DNA of 35,484 nucleotides, from IMG/VR virus record IMGVR_UViG_3300010354_000261, positions 1-35,484 of that record, one strand, 5' to 3'. This document shows, piece after piece, positions 7,329 through 16,580 of this stretch; position 1 is the first letter of the stretch; every line of letters begins with the position of its first letter. The notes under the pieces are model-generated. The model saw nothing but the letters and a program-made list of their open reading frames with translations, searched no databases and had not been told where the DNA came from. Made by a program: the position numbers and the translations under genes. The stretch is from a virus.

Positions 7329-7627
7329 TGACTGTTTATTCTAAAACCAGTCCGTATTATGGAACAGTAATGAATCAGGGTTATCTTGATGTAATGACGT
7401 TTCGTGATTTTGAACGTCAGGATGATGATATTGAATGGGAAGTAACAAAGGACTATGAAAATCGTCCTGATTTACTAGCTTTTAATTTGTACAACGATGT
7501 AAACTTGTGGTGGGTATTTGCCATGCGAAATCCTAATGTTATTCAAGATCCAATTTATGATCTTGTAGCAGGAACCAAGATATTTCTTCCAAAGTTAAGT
7601 ACTCTAAAACGTGATCTAGGTGTATGA
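7328..7627 (+). CDS. 53: gp53-like baseplate wedge subunit
   Basis: A 99-residue protein with the gp53/LysM-like core: RPDLLAFNLYNDVNLWWVFA (residues about 46-65), then RNPNVIQDPIYDLVAGTKIF and a proline. The tryptophan-rich helix and the final hydrophobic strand are typical of gp53 of cyanophage and related T4-like phages; T4 gp53 itself is about twice as long. The protein locks the wedges together around the hub when the baseplate closes. It starts one base into the stop of the previous gene, with AGGA 8 bases upstream, and its stop overlaps the ATG of the next gene (ATGA). Confidence 0.8.
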   Translation: MTVYSKTSPYYGTVMNQGYLDVMTFRDFERQDDDIEWEVTKDYENRPDLLAFNLYNDVNLWWVFAMRNPNVIQDPIYDLVAGTKIFLPKLSTLKRDLGV

Positions 7628-10600
7628 GCGAACTAGACATTAAAAGGAAAACTGTTGTAACAACAATTAGCAGACAGGAAAGTGGAAACGCTGTTACTGT
7701 TACTGCTAAAAAGCCTACCTTTCTTAGAGAGAATGTGTTAAACAGTTATAGATCTTACACATATAATTTTACACTTGCTGCCTTAAACAAGACTAAACTT
7801 AAAGACCCGACTAGTTATAGAGGTAAAGATGCGAAGTTTGATTTTGTAATTTTAAAAACAGGAGGTAAAGGTACTAGATCATTTAATGCTGAGGCTGCGT
7901 CAGGTATGTTGGTCACTAGATCGAATGAAAATGAATTAGGTATCTTGACCACTAATGATATACAATTAGGTCAAGATGCTGTAAAAGATTTTAATGCTAA
8001 TAGTCCTGGCAGATTTGATATGTTTATAGAAAACATAGAAGTTGATGCCCTAATGTCTTTTTCTCAGCAGACAAATACCAGTATGGCCACTAGCATAAGG
8101 TTTGATGTCTATGAACCTTATAGTATTAACGGATTTATTGAAGCTCTAAATGTAGGAGCTACTAGCTGTGGGTATACCAGTTATGTTGGAGCCAGTTATA
8201 TTCTAAAAATGGAGTTTGTGGGATATCCAGATGATTCAGATCTGCCCGATCCGCGAAAGATAGATTATTCAGAAAGATATTTCGTTATAAGGTTTACGAA
8301 AGTAGAAGTTGAAGTGACTGAAAAAGGCACAAGATATAGCTGTACATGTTTACCATTTCATGAAGGCGCAATGGGCACACCTAATAAGTTAAAAGATCCT
8401 ATTAATATGGAAGGTACTACAGTTAAGGAAATTTTAACTAATTTTATTAACAATTTAAATCAACAGATTAAAAGTAATGATAAAGAAGCTAAAGCCAGTG
8501 AAGCAGCAGGGAAAAATGACAGGTATGAAATTAAATTTGCTCAGTTGATGCCAGATGGGTCATTAAGTTATGCGGATGATGAAAATGAATTCAGTAAAAG
8601 TAAAGTATTAGAAGTTTTAAGAGATAAGGCTGTTTATAGATTCCCCGATCCGGGTAATCCAACACAGGTTGCTCCTAATCTACAAAGGCCTGCCACACAG
8701 GCAGATGTAAGAAGGGCAGATAATAATATTGTAAATAGATCTCAAGAGGCAGAATCTAAATATGTAAGATACACTCCGGATAAACCTATTATACAGTTTG
8801 CTGAAAAATCTAATATACATGAATGTATTATTGCTGTACTAAGAGACAGTCAATATACAAAGAATTTGTTAGAAAATTTAAATGCTAGCGGAACTAAAAC
8901 ACCAGATGGTATGGTAACGTATTTCCATATTTTTACCGAAGTTGAAACTGATGAAATTGATCCAGTTTCTAAACAAAATTATTCCAAATATACCTATGTA
9001 ATTGCTCCTTATAAACTCCATTATACAAGAATTCCAGGCTATAATTCGCAACAATTTAGAGCAGCCAAATTAGATGGATTGCCTGTAAGGACATACAATT
9101 ACATATACTCAGGTGAAAATGTAGACCTTATAAGTTTTAAATTAAATTATAATCATTTATTCTTTGAAGCGTTCAGTAAGAATATGGGAAGTAGTAATTA
9201 TATACCATCATCTGACGCTTTGGCAAGAAGCGGCGGTAATAAAACAAGGTTAGATAGTGAAGATATAAGGAACTTACAAAACACAGACAACGGAGTAGCA
9301 CCTACTGTAGCCAATCCTAATAGTTATGAGTTAAGTAATATAGGAACTGCTGGCCCTGTCAGTTTTAAACCCTACGATGTTATGGCAAGAAACATGCATG
9401 AGGCTATTATTAATTCTAAGGCTAGCCTGCTTACAGCAGATGTTGAGATATTAGGTGACCCTATATTTTTAACTACATCAGGTCATGGTAACTATAAACC
9501 AAAATTAGAAAGCAAAGGTGTTACCAAAGATGGTGAAGTCGCTTATTTTATCCAAGAAATTTTTGTTCGTATTAATTTTAGAAATCCAGTTGATATAGGC
9601 GAAAATGGTTTGATGAAGTTTCAACCTGAAAAAATTCCATTTAGCGGTGTATACAAGGTTCTTAGTGTAAAGAGCACGTTTAAAGAAGGTATATTCAAAC
9701 AGCAATTAAAACTAATGCGTATACCTGGACAGATTACAGCATTAGATATTCAGGAAACTGATCCTGCTGATAGAATGGAAACGTTTCCTGATACTAACGA
9801 TCAACCAGTAAGGGATATATCAAGGGCAGTTTTAAGGCCCGCCCAAGCACGAGCCGATGTAAACATTTTAACTCAGTTGGGTAAGTTGCTTGCCACTGTA
9901 CAAGGTACAGTGTCGGGCGTAACAGGAGCTATAGGACAAGTGACATCTGGGGTAACAGGGGCAATAACTCAGGTTACTTCGGGTATAACTGGAGCATTGA
10001 CAGACGTTCAAAGTAAGATTACACAGGTCACATCAGGAGTAAGTTCAGAAATTGCTAATCTTTCCGGCAGATTAGGAGTAACTCCTCAGCAGTTACAGAA
10101 TGCTTCACCTACTACACTATTAACATTAGCGGCATTGGCTAAATCTTTCCCTAAAGATGTTAATATTTCTGCAGCAGAAAACCAAGGAGTTAGTGTTAAA
10201 AACATTCCAGCAGAAAAGGTTATTAATATACCTCCTTTGGCACCCGCCTCAAAGGCTCCAGAACCTGAGGTCAATCAAACCGATATTCAAAATTTACTAA
10301 AAGTAGGTGGTATGTTAGCTTTAGCCAACGCATACGGAGTAAGCGATAGTTCTAAAATATCGACTAATTCTCTGCCTAAGTTACAAAGTTCTACATTAAT
10401 TTCTAACACACCTACATCATTAAGTAATCCATTGTCTGGTATAGTAAAGGATCGTGCTGATCAAAAAATTAATGCTGATAGAAATTTAACAACTTTAAGA
10501 AATAACTCAAATAGTGTGGAAGTTAGTTTGAGATTAGCTGGCTCCACTAATACTGATTTAGAAAAATCTGTTACATCTGTAATCGGAAGTAAAGTAGAAA

Positions 10601-10632
10601 GCCCTCTATCAAGGTTAATTAATACAGCATGA
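7624..10632 (+). CDS. Large baseplate hub-like protein
   Basis: A 1002-residue protein. The N-terminal part holds segments typical of hub proteins of the gp27/gp44 fold: SIRFDVYEPYSINGFIEAL and SYILKMEFVGYPDDSD, then YFVIRFTKVEVEVTEKG. The middle includes YTYVIAPYKLHYTRIPGY and FREN-type strands. Residues about 761-806 form an 11-residue repeat, VTSGVTGAITQ and variants, with one 7-residue unit: a probable right- or left-turned coil. The C terminus is Ser/Thr/Asn-rich. It lies between gp53 and the gp5-like spike, the place expected of a hub ring subunit, and overlaps both neighbours by 4 bases. T4 gp27 is only 391 residues, so the extension is large. Identity is inferred from position and partial pattern. 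Confidence 0.55.
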   Translation: MSELDIKRKTVVTTISRQESGNAVTVTAKKPTFLRENVLNSYRSYTYNFTLAALNKTKLKDPTSYRGKDAKFDFVILKTGGKGTRSFNAEAASGMLVTRSNENELGILTTNDIQLGQDAVKDFNANSPGRFDMFIENIEVDALMSFSQQTNTSMATSIRFDVYEPYSINGFIEALNVGATSCGYTSYVGASYILKMEFVGYPDDSDLPDPRKIDYSERYFVIRFTKVEVEVTEKGTRYSCTCLPFHEGAMGTPNKLKDPINMEGTTVKEILTNFINNLNQQIKSNDKEAKASEAAGKNDRYEIKFAQLMPDGSLSYADDENEFSKSKVLEVLRDKAVYRFPDPGNPTQVAPNLQRPATQADVRRADNNIVNRSQEAESKYVRYTPDKPIIQFAEKSNIHECIIAVLRDSQYTKNLLENLNASGTKTPDGMVTYFHIFTEVETDEIDPVSKQNYSKYTYVIAPYKLHYTRIPGYNSQQFRAAKLDGLPVRTYNYIYSGENVDLISFKLNYNHLFFEAFSKNMGSSNYIPSSDALARSGGNKTRLDSEDIRNLQNTDNGVAPTVANPNSYELSNIGTAGPVSFKPYDVMARNMHEAIINSKASLLTADVEILGDPIFLTTSGHGNYKPKLESKGVTKDGEVAYFIQEIFVRINFRNPVDIGENGLMKFQPEKIPFSGVYKVLSVKSTFKEGIFKQQLKLMRIPGQITALDIQETDPADRMETFPDTNDQPVRDISRAVLRPAQARADVNILTQLGKLLATVQGTVSGVTGAIGQVTSGVTGAITQVTSGITGALTDVQSKITQVTSGVSSEIANLSGRLGVTPQQLQNASPTTLLTLAALAKSFPKDVNISAAENQGVSVKNIPAEKVINIPPLAPASKAPEPEVNQTDIQNLLKVGGMLALANAYGVSDSSKISTNSLPKLQSSTLISNTPTSLSNPLSGIVKDRADQKINADRNLTTLRNNSNSVEVSLRLAGSTNTDLEKSVTSVIGSKVESPLSRLINTA

Positions 10633-12722
10633 GTCAAGTAGAAACCAGAGTCCCGGGCAGGTTACCTCACCCTGGCCCTTACATGGCAGAAATTACCAAT
10701 AACCTTGATCCTACGTATATGGGTTCGGTAGAAGTTGCCTTGATAAAAAATCAAGCTGTGCCTATTGATCTACAAAGTAGAACCTTTGTGGTAAAATGGA
10801 GTAGTCCATTTTTTGGTTACACAAGTTCTAGGTATGAAGGGAATAACAGCGGGGATTTCAACGATGTACAAAAGAGCTATGGTATGTGGATGGTCCCGCC
10901 GGATGTGGGTACCAAAGTATTGGTGGTATTTTTACTAGGTAATGCTAGCGATGGTTATGTGATAGGATGCATTCCTGAAACTTTTCAAAATCACATGGTA
11001 CCTGGGATCGCCGCTAGTGACCAAGCCAGCCTCACAGCCGAACAAGAACGCAGGTACGGCACAAAATATTTGCCAGTGGCAGAAATACATAAGGCCAGTC
11101 AAACGCTTAATGAAAATAAAAATCCCTATTTTATTAAAAAACCGGTACATCCTTTTGCTGAACGTTTACTTGCTCAGGGGTTGTTGTTAGACACAGTTAG
11201 AGGTGTAACAAGCAGTAGTGCCAGACGAGAAACACCTAGCAAAGTGTTTGGAATAAGCACACCTGGACCGCTCGATGAAAGCGATGGTGCTAAAAAAGGT
11301 AAGATAGGATATGCCGGAAACAGACAGTTTTATGTAAGTAGGTTAGGAGGACATTCTTTCGTAATGGACGATGGCGACTTAAATGGAGCCGACGAGTTAG
11401 TTAGAATTAGGACCAGAACGGGACATCAAATTCTTTTACATAATAGTCATGACTTAATCTATATTGCTAACAGTAAAGGTACCGCTTGGATTGAGATGAC
11501 CAGTGCGGGCAAAATTGATATATATGCTGAAGACAGTGTTAGCATTCATACTGAAGCTGATTTTAATTTCAGAGCAGACAGAGATGTGAATTTAGAAGCA
11601 GGTAGAAACATCAATATGTTGGCTTCTAATAATTTTAATCTCAATGTTAAAGAAGATTTTAACCTTATAGTAGATCAATCTGGAAAATTACAGTTCGGCA
11701 GTGTTGCTAATATATCTAGTAAGACTGATATTAAGTTAAACGCCTTAACAAATTTACATGTTAAAAGTAACGGTTCTATTTTTAACACAGCAGGAGAAAA
11801 CATTAACTTATTGTCGAATAATGGTACATATCTAACCACTAACGGTGATACAAATATCTCTAGCGCTGGCAGCATATTTGCTACAGGATTTAATATTCAT
11901 CTAAATGGTCCAACAGCGGCCAAGGCGACTACTGCCACAGATGCAGAACAGCCAGTAAGATTGCCACTGTTCAATTTACCTAATAGAGATAAACAATCTG
12001 GTTGGGCAGATGGCAATTTTTATAATGCTGATCCTATTACCAGCATAATGCAGCGTGTTCCTACTCACGAACCATGGGATCAGCATGAAAATATTAATCC
12101 AGATAGATTTAACAAAGACGCAACAGACGCCTATGCTGGTGCCAATAACTCTAATGTGGTGACAAATCAACCCTGGCCCGAGCCCAATAATAATCAGCCT
12201 AGTGATTGGATTAAAGACGAACTGTTTATAAACAAGGTAAAATCAGTGGCTAGTGGTTTAGGTTGTGATTACATCGATTTACTAGCTTGTATGGCCTTTG
12301 AAACTGGAAGGACTTTTGATCCTGCTAAACGTAATCCTAAATCTAGTGCCACAGGATTGATACAGTTTATGTCTAGTACAGCCAAAAGTCTAGGTACAAC
12401 TACGCAATTCTTAGCCGGATTAACTAGAACACAACAAATGGATTGGGTTGAAAAATACTTTAAGTCCGGGCCGTTAGCTAAAGTAGCAAGCCCTAAAATA
12501 GAAGATATTTATATGTCAATATTGTGGCCGGCAGCAGTGGGCAAATCTAACGATTATGTTCTATTTAGGGCAGGTACTCCACAATATGCCCTGAATCCTT
12601 TAGACAAAGATGGTAAAGGATTTGTAACGAAAGCAGACGCCTCCACAAAAGTTAAAGCTCAATTAGCCTATGTTCGTCAGCAGATAGTAAATTATGAGGC
12701 TTCTAAAACTAAAAAAGTATAG
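10629..12722 (+). CDS. 5: gp5-like tail spike/hub with C-terminal muralytic domain
   Basis: A 697-residue protein. Residues about 15-130 resemble the gp5 OB-fold (PYMAEITNNLDPTYMGSVEV, then VGTKVLVVFLLGNASDGYVIG). Residues about 260-428 form a beta-helix with exact octads: KIDIYAED, SVSIHTEA, DFNFRADR, DVNLEAGR, NINMLASN, NFNLNVKE, DFNLIVDQ. After a proline-rich linker, residues about 530-690 are a lysozyme/transglycosylase-like domain with E558 in MAFETGRTF and a downstream SSATGLIQFMSSTAKSLG segment. It would form the membrane-piercing spike and open the peptidoglycan. In T4 gp5 the lysozyme lies between OB-fold and helix; here it follows the helix. Its start overlaps the previous stop by 4 bases, with only a weak ribosome site. 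Confidence 0.82.
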   Translation: MSQVETRVPGRLPHPGPYMAEITNNLDPTYMGSVEVALIKNQAVPIDLQSRTFVVKWSSPFFGYTSSRYEGNNSGDFNDVQKSYGMWMVPPDVGTKVLVVFLLGNASDGYVIGCIPETFQNHMVPGIAASDQASLTAEQERRYGTKYLPVAEIHKASQTLNENKNPYFIKKPVHPFAERLLAQGLLLDTVRGVTSSSARRETPSKVFGISTPGPLDESDGAKKGKIGYAGNRQFYVSRLGGHSFVMDDGDLNGADELVRIRTRTGHQILLHNSHDLIYIANSKGTAWIEMTSAGKIDIYAEDSVSIHTEADFNFRADRDVNLEAGRNINMLASNNFNLNVKEDFNLIVDQSGKLQFGSVANISSKTDIKLNALTNLHVKSNGSIFNTAGENINLLSNNGTYLTTNGDTNISSAGSIFATGFNIHLNGPTAAKATTATDAEQPVRLPLFNLPNRDKQSGWADGNFYNADPITSIMQRVPTHEPWDQHENINPDRFNKDATDAYAGANNSNVVTNQPWPEPNNNQPSDWIKDELFINKVKSVASGLGCDYIDLLACMAFETGRTFDPAKRNPKSSATGLIQFMSSTAKSLGTTTQFLAGLTRTQQMDWVEKYFKSGPLAKVASPKIEDIYMSILWPAAVGKSNDYVLFRAGTPQYALNPLDKDGKGFVTKADASTKVKAQLAYVRQQIVNYEASKTKKV

Positions 12723-12723
12723 C

Positions 12724-12731
12724 AATAAATA
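12724..12731 (+). promoter_or_regulatory. Late promoter -10 box for gp25
   Basis: AATAAATA matches 7 of 8 positions of the T4 late box. Only five bases separate it from the ATG of gp25 at 12737 and no Shine-Dalgarno is present, so transcription would begin at or beside the start codon. Confidence 0.55.
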
Positions 12732-12736
12732 TTATT

Positions 12737-13171
12737 ATGAGTTTTAAAACAATCGAAATTACAGGATCAAAAGTAGTTGCTCAACAGAGCAGAAAGATTA
12801 GCCATTTCTACAAAGGCTTCAGCACACTAACTGGTGATACCAACACACAACTGTTTGATTTTGATTTAATTAAGCAGGATTTAATTAATCATTTTAAAAC
12901 TCGTAAAGGCGAACGTGTGATGAATCCTACATTTGGAAGTGTAATATGGGATTTATTAATGGAACCTTTAACAGATGATACTAGAGAATTACTAAAACAG
13001 GATATTTCAAATATTTGTAACAGTGATCCTAGAGTTGTCCCTACACAATTAGATTTAACTGAATATGAAAACGGTTACATTTTAGAAATTACATTAGTAA
13101 TGGCAAGTACTAACCAATCTTCTAATATGAAATTAGTGTTCGACCAAAAAATTGGCCTATCGGTTCAATAA
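12737..13171 (+). CDS. 25: gp25-like baseplate wedge subunit
   Basis: A 144-residue protein with the gp25 signature: FDFDLIKQDLINHFKTRKGE, then RVMNPTFGSVIWDLLMEPL (about residues 58-80) and the DPRV strand. The same R-x-G-E-x-x-M-x-P-x-F-G motif is shared by gp25 of contractile tails and TssE of type VI secretion. With gp6 and gp7 it makes the wedge core on which the sheath begins. Length is close to T4 gp25 (132 residues). A late-promoter box lies 5 bases upstream and no ribosome site is seen. Secure identification. Confidence 0.92.
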   Translation: MSFKTIEITGSKVVAQQSRKISHFYKGFSTLTGDTNTQLFDFDLIKQDLINHFKTRKGERVMNPTFGSVIWDLLMEPLTDDTRELLKQDISNICNSDPRVVPTQLDLTEYENGYILEITLVMASTNQSSNMKLVFDQKIGLSVQ

Positions 13172-13191
13172 TGTACCTGGATAATTTTGCC

Positions 13192-13210
13192 AATAAATAC
13201 GGTATAAATT
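13192..13210 (+). promoter_or_regulatory. Tandem late-promoter-like boxes before gp6
   Basis: Two boxes stand in the 47-base gap after gp25: AATAAATA at 13192-13199 and TATAAATT at 13203-13210, each 7 of 8 to the T4 late -10. The second is 8 bases from the gp6 ATG at 13219. The intervening bases are A/T with no Shine-Dalgarno. Confidence 0.5.
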
Positions 13211-13218
13211 AAAATATC

Positions 13219-16200
13219 ATGATACCATCTACTAATAGCAAATTATATGTAACTGAGGATTGGAAAAAGATTTATCAATCTTTTCGTAATGCCGACTTTC
13301 AAAGTTATGATTTTGAAACATTACGTAGGACTATGATACAGTATCTTCAGGAAAATTATCCTGAAGATTTTAATGATTTTATTGATAGTAGTGAGTACAT
13401 TGCTCTTATAGATCTCATAGCTTATCTAGGACAAAATTTAAGTTTTAGAATTGATCTTAATGCCAGAGAAAATTTTATAGAAACAGCCCAGCGTAGAGAT
13501 AGTATATTACGTTTAGCTCAACTTATCAGTTATGTTCCGAGCAGAAATGTTCCTTCCAATGGATTTTTAAAATTAACATCTGTGGCCACTACAGATAGCA
13601 TTATCGATTCTAACGGTATTAACCTTGCCAATGTTACAGTTGGTTGGAATGATAATACCAACAGTAATTGGTACGGACAATTTATAACCATATTAAATTC
13701 TGCCATGTCCGGAAGTTTTGTGTTTGGTAAGCCCTACGATAGAAAAACTATTGGTGGTATACTAACTGAACAGTATAGGATTAACAGTTCTAATAGGGAT
13801 ATTCCAGTTTACTCTTTCTTAAAAAGTATAAACGGTACAAGTATGAACTTTGAGATAGTTCCTTGTACATTTAGTGATAAAACTTTTATATACGAAGAAG
13901 CTCCTAGACCTGGCAGCACATTTAGTTTTGTGTATAGGAATGATAACCAAGGAGCCGGTAGTGTTAATACAGGGTTTTTCGCTCACTTTAGACAAGGTGA
14001 GTTAGCAGTTTCTACATTTACTATTGATAATCCTGTTAGTAATGAAATAGTTGGTATTAATAGTAATAATATTAATAACACAGATGTTTGGTTGTGGCAA
14101 TTAGACGGTGATGGAAATTATTCTAATCTGTGGACCAAGGTACCTGATATTATTGGTAACAACATAATCTATAATAGTTTAAGTAAAGATCAGAGAAAAA
14201 TTTACAGTGTAAGAACACGTGATCAGGACCAAGTTGATTTAAACTTTGCCGATGGTAGTTTCGGAGATCTACCAAAAGGTACATTTAGAGTATTCTATAG
14301 ACAAAGTAACGGGCTGACATATTCTGTTAGACCTGAACAAATGTCAGGAATTACAGTTGAAATGCCTTATTTTAACAAGTCGGGTCAAAGTCATACACTA
14401 ACATTAACATTTGCTCTACAATATTCTGTTAATAATGCTACTGCTGCAGAATCAAATGCCAGTATACAACAAAAAGCACCTCAGGCATTTTATGTTCAGA
14501 ATAGAATGATCACTGCAGAAGACTATAACATTGCTCCTTTAACATTAGGCAGCGATATAGTCAAAGTTAAAAGTACTAATCGCGTGTCGAGTGGTGTTAG
14601 TAAGTATTTTGAATTAAGCGACGTAAGTGGAAAATATAGTAAAACTAATATTTTTGCTGCTGATGGTATTTTATATAAAGAAACAAAAAGTAATTTCTTT
14701 ACTTTTGGACTTGGAAGTAGAAATGAAATATTAGCTGTGATTAAAAATCAGCTAGCACCGTTGGTAAAATCACCTTCCATAAGATCTTTTTATTATGACG
14801 AATATAGTAGACCTGACCTGTTGTCCTTATCGCTAGAGTGGAAAACTCCAGTAAGCACACAGGCCAAAGGTTATTTTGATAACTCTGGTACACCTGTGCC
14901 TGTAGGATCTACCGTGGCAGGTAATGCCAAATATATTTCTCCAGGTGCGCTTGTAAAATTTGTTCCACCTTCTGGCAAATATTTTACACCAGCAGGTAAG
15001 CACACAAATACCGCATCATCTACTACATCAGAATATCTGTGGGTAAAAGTAATTAGTATTGTGGGAGATGGATCTAATGGCGGTCAAGGCGAGCTAGAGG
15101 ATGGTTCGGGTCCTATAGTGTTATCTCAATTCGTCCAAGAAGATAGTATACCGGTAGAAGTATTACCAAAATTTGTAGACACCTATAGTGCTGCTTTTGA
15201 GAATGATTTAGTTAATCTCTGTTTGAACAGACAAAAGTTTGGTCTAAGTTTCAGTAGTGTGAACAGATCTTGGAACATAATTTTTGAACCTAACCTAGAT
15301 ACTACCGGACCATTTAGTCTTGCTAATCAGGGTGATACCTCAGGAACTAATTTAGATGCTAGTTGGATTTTTTATTTTAGCTTGGTAGGAAACACCTATA
15401 AAGTGACTTATAGATTAACAGATTATATTTTTGAGAGTGAAGAAGAAACTAGTTTCTTTACTGATCAAAATAATATTAATTATGACTTTGTTAACAATAG
15501 TGTAATCAAGGACCAAATTAGTGTTTTATCTGTTAATCCTATGGTAAGTTCAGCACAGGCTTTAGGCACTGATTATATATGGCAAGTAGACGGTCCTGTG
15601 GTTGAAGTTGATGGATATATAGATGCTAAAAAAGTAAAAGTCAGTTTTTATGATAGAAATAATACTGGAGAAATTATAGACCCTGATAGTTTTACTAAAA
15701 TTATAGGTACTAGTTCAAATACAAGTTATGTATTTTTTGAGAAGATAGAAGGCGATGCTGTGTATGGTGATTACAATAGTTTAATTCCTGCCAGTAATTT
15801 CATAACAACTTCTACTACAAGCTCAGTTACTACACCATTACTTGACCAGTTATACTATTTTACATCTACTAATGTAGTTAACACTTATACTGGATCGGTA
15901 TGGGTGTATAGACCTGAATACACTCGTTACGAAGGTCGCAGCGATTTAAAATTCCATTATCTGCATAATAGCAGCGATAACCGTAGAATTGATCCTAGCA
16001 AGAGCAACATCATTGATATCTATCTACTAACAGGTAGCTATGATAATGAATATAGAACCTGGTTGATTACAGGGCTGGGCAGTGAGCCCTTACCTCCGAC
16101 TAGCCAAAGTCTTGAACAGAGTTATAGTAGCATATTAGAACCGATAAAGGCTATTAGTGACGAAATCGTTTATCAACCAGTAAAATATAAAGTATTGTTC

Positions 16201-16578
16201 GGTAGTAAAGCAGTTGAAAATTTAAGAGCAACTTTTAAGGCAGTTAGGAATCCTAATCGAACAGTAAGCGATAATGACATAAAAAGTAGAATACTTGTTG
16301 CTATACAAGATTTCTTTAGCATAGAGAATTGGGATTTTGGACAGACATTTTATTTCAGTGAACTGGTAACTTATGTTATGAATATTATGACACCTGATAT
16401 AACTAACTTTGTTATTGTGCCAAACAGTAATAACGATTTTGGCAGTCTGTATGAAATAAAATGCGCCAGCAATGAGATTTTTATAAATGGAGCTACGGCT
16501 AACGATATTGAAGTAATTGATGCTATCACAGCCAGTCAGTTAAACGCTACATCTATTATCAATAGTACCGGAAGTTAA
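13219..16578 (+). CDS. 6: gp6-like baseplate wedge subunit
   Basis: An 1119-residue protein. The N-terminal signature of gp6 is plain: VTEDWKKIYQSFRNADFQSY, then RRTMIQYLQENYPEDFNDFI and SEYIALIDLIAYLGQNLSFR, followed by LNARENFIETAQRRDSILRL. The middle contains RMITAEDYNIAPL and the C-terminal third NRTVSDNDIKSRILVAIQDF, both conserved in gp6/gpJ-type wedge proteins. gp6 dimers ring the baseplate and move when it changes shape. T4 gp6 is 660 residues, so about 450 residues are extra, mainly in a Ser/Thr-rich central part. It starts without a ribosome site behind late-promoter boxes and is followed 2 bases later by the giant gp7-like gene. Confidence 0.92.
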   Translation: MIPSTNSKLYVTEDWKKIYQSFRNADFQSYDFETLRRTMIQYLQENYPEDFNDFIDSSEYIALIDLIAYLGQNLSFRIDLNARENFIETAQRRDSILRLAQLISYVPSRNVPSNGFLKLTSVATTDSIIDSNGINLANVTVGWNDNTNSNWYGQFITILNSAMSGSFVFGKPYDRKTIGGILTEQYRINSSNRDIPVYSFLKSINGTSMNFEIVPCTFSDKTFIYEEAPRPGSTFSFVYRNDNQGAGSVNTGFFAHFRQGELAVSTFTIDNPVSNEIVGINSNNINNTDVWLWQLDGDGNYSNLWTKVPDIIGNNIIYNSLSKDQRKIYSVRTRDQDQVDLNFADGSFGDLPKGTFRVFYRQSNGLTYSVRPEQMSGITVEMPYFNKSGQSHTLTLTFALQYSVNNATAAESNASIQQKAPQAFYVQNRMITAEDYNIAPLTLGSDIVKVKSTNRVSSGVSKYFELSDVSGKYSKTNIFAADGILYKETKSNFFTFGLGSRNEILAVIKNQLAPLVKSPSIRSFYYDEYSRPDLLSLSLEWKTPVSTQAKGYFDNSGTPVPVGSTVAGNAKYISPGALVKFVPPSGKYFTPAGKHTNTASSTTSEYLWVKVISIVGDGSNGGQGELEDGSGPIVLSQFVQEDSIPVEVLPKFVDTYSAAFENDLVNLCLNRQKFGLSFSSVNRSWNIIFEPNLDTTGPFSLANQGDTSGTNLDASWIFYFSLVGNTYKVTYRLTDYIFESEEETSFFTDQNNINYDFVNNSVIKDQISVLSVNPMVSSAQALGTDYIWQVDGPVVEVDGYIDAKKVKVSFYDRNNTGEIIDPDSFTKIIGTSSNTSYVFFEKIEGDAVYGDYNSLIPASNFITTSTTSSVTTPLLDQLYYFTSTNVVNTYTGSVWVYRPEYTRYEGRSDLKFHYLHNSSDNRRIDPSKSNIIDIYLLTGSYDNEYRTWLITGLGSEPLPPTSQSLEQSYSSILEPIKAISDEIVYQPVKYKVLFGSKAVENLRATFKAVRNPNRTVSDNDIKSRILVAIQDFFSIENWDFGQTFYFSELVTYVMNIMTPDITNFVIVPNSNNDFGSLYEIKCASNEIFINGATANDIEVIDAITASQLNATSIINSTGS

Positions 16579-16580
16579 GA

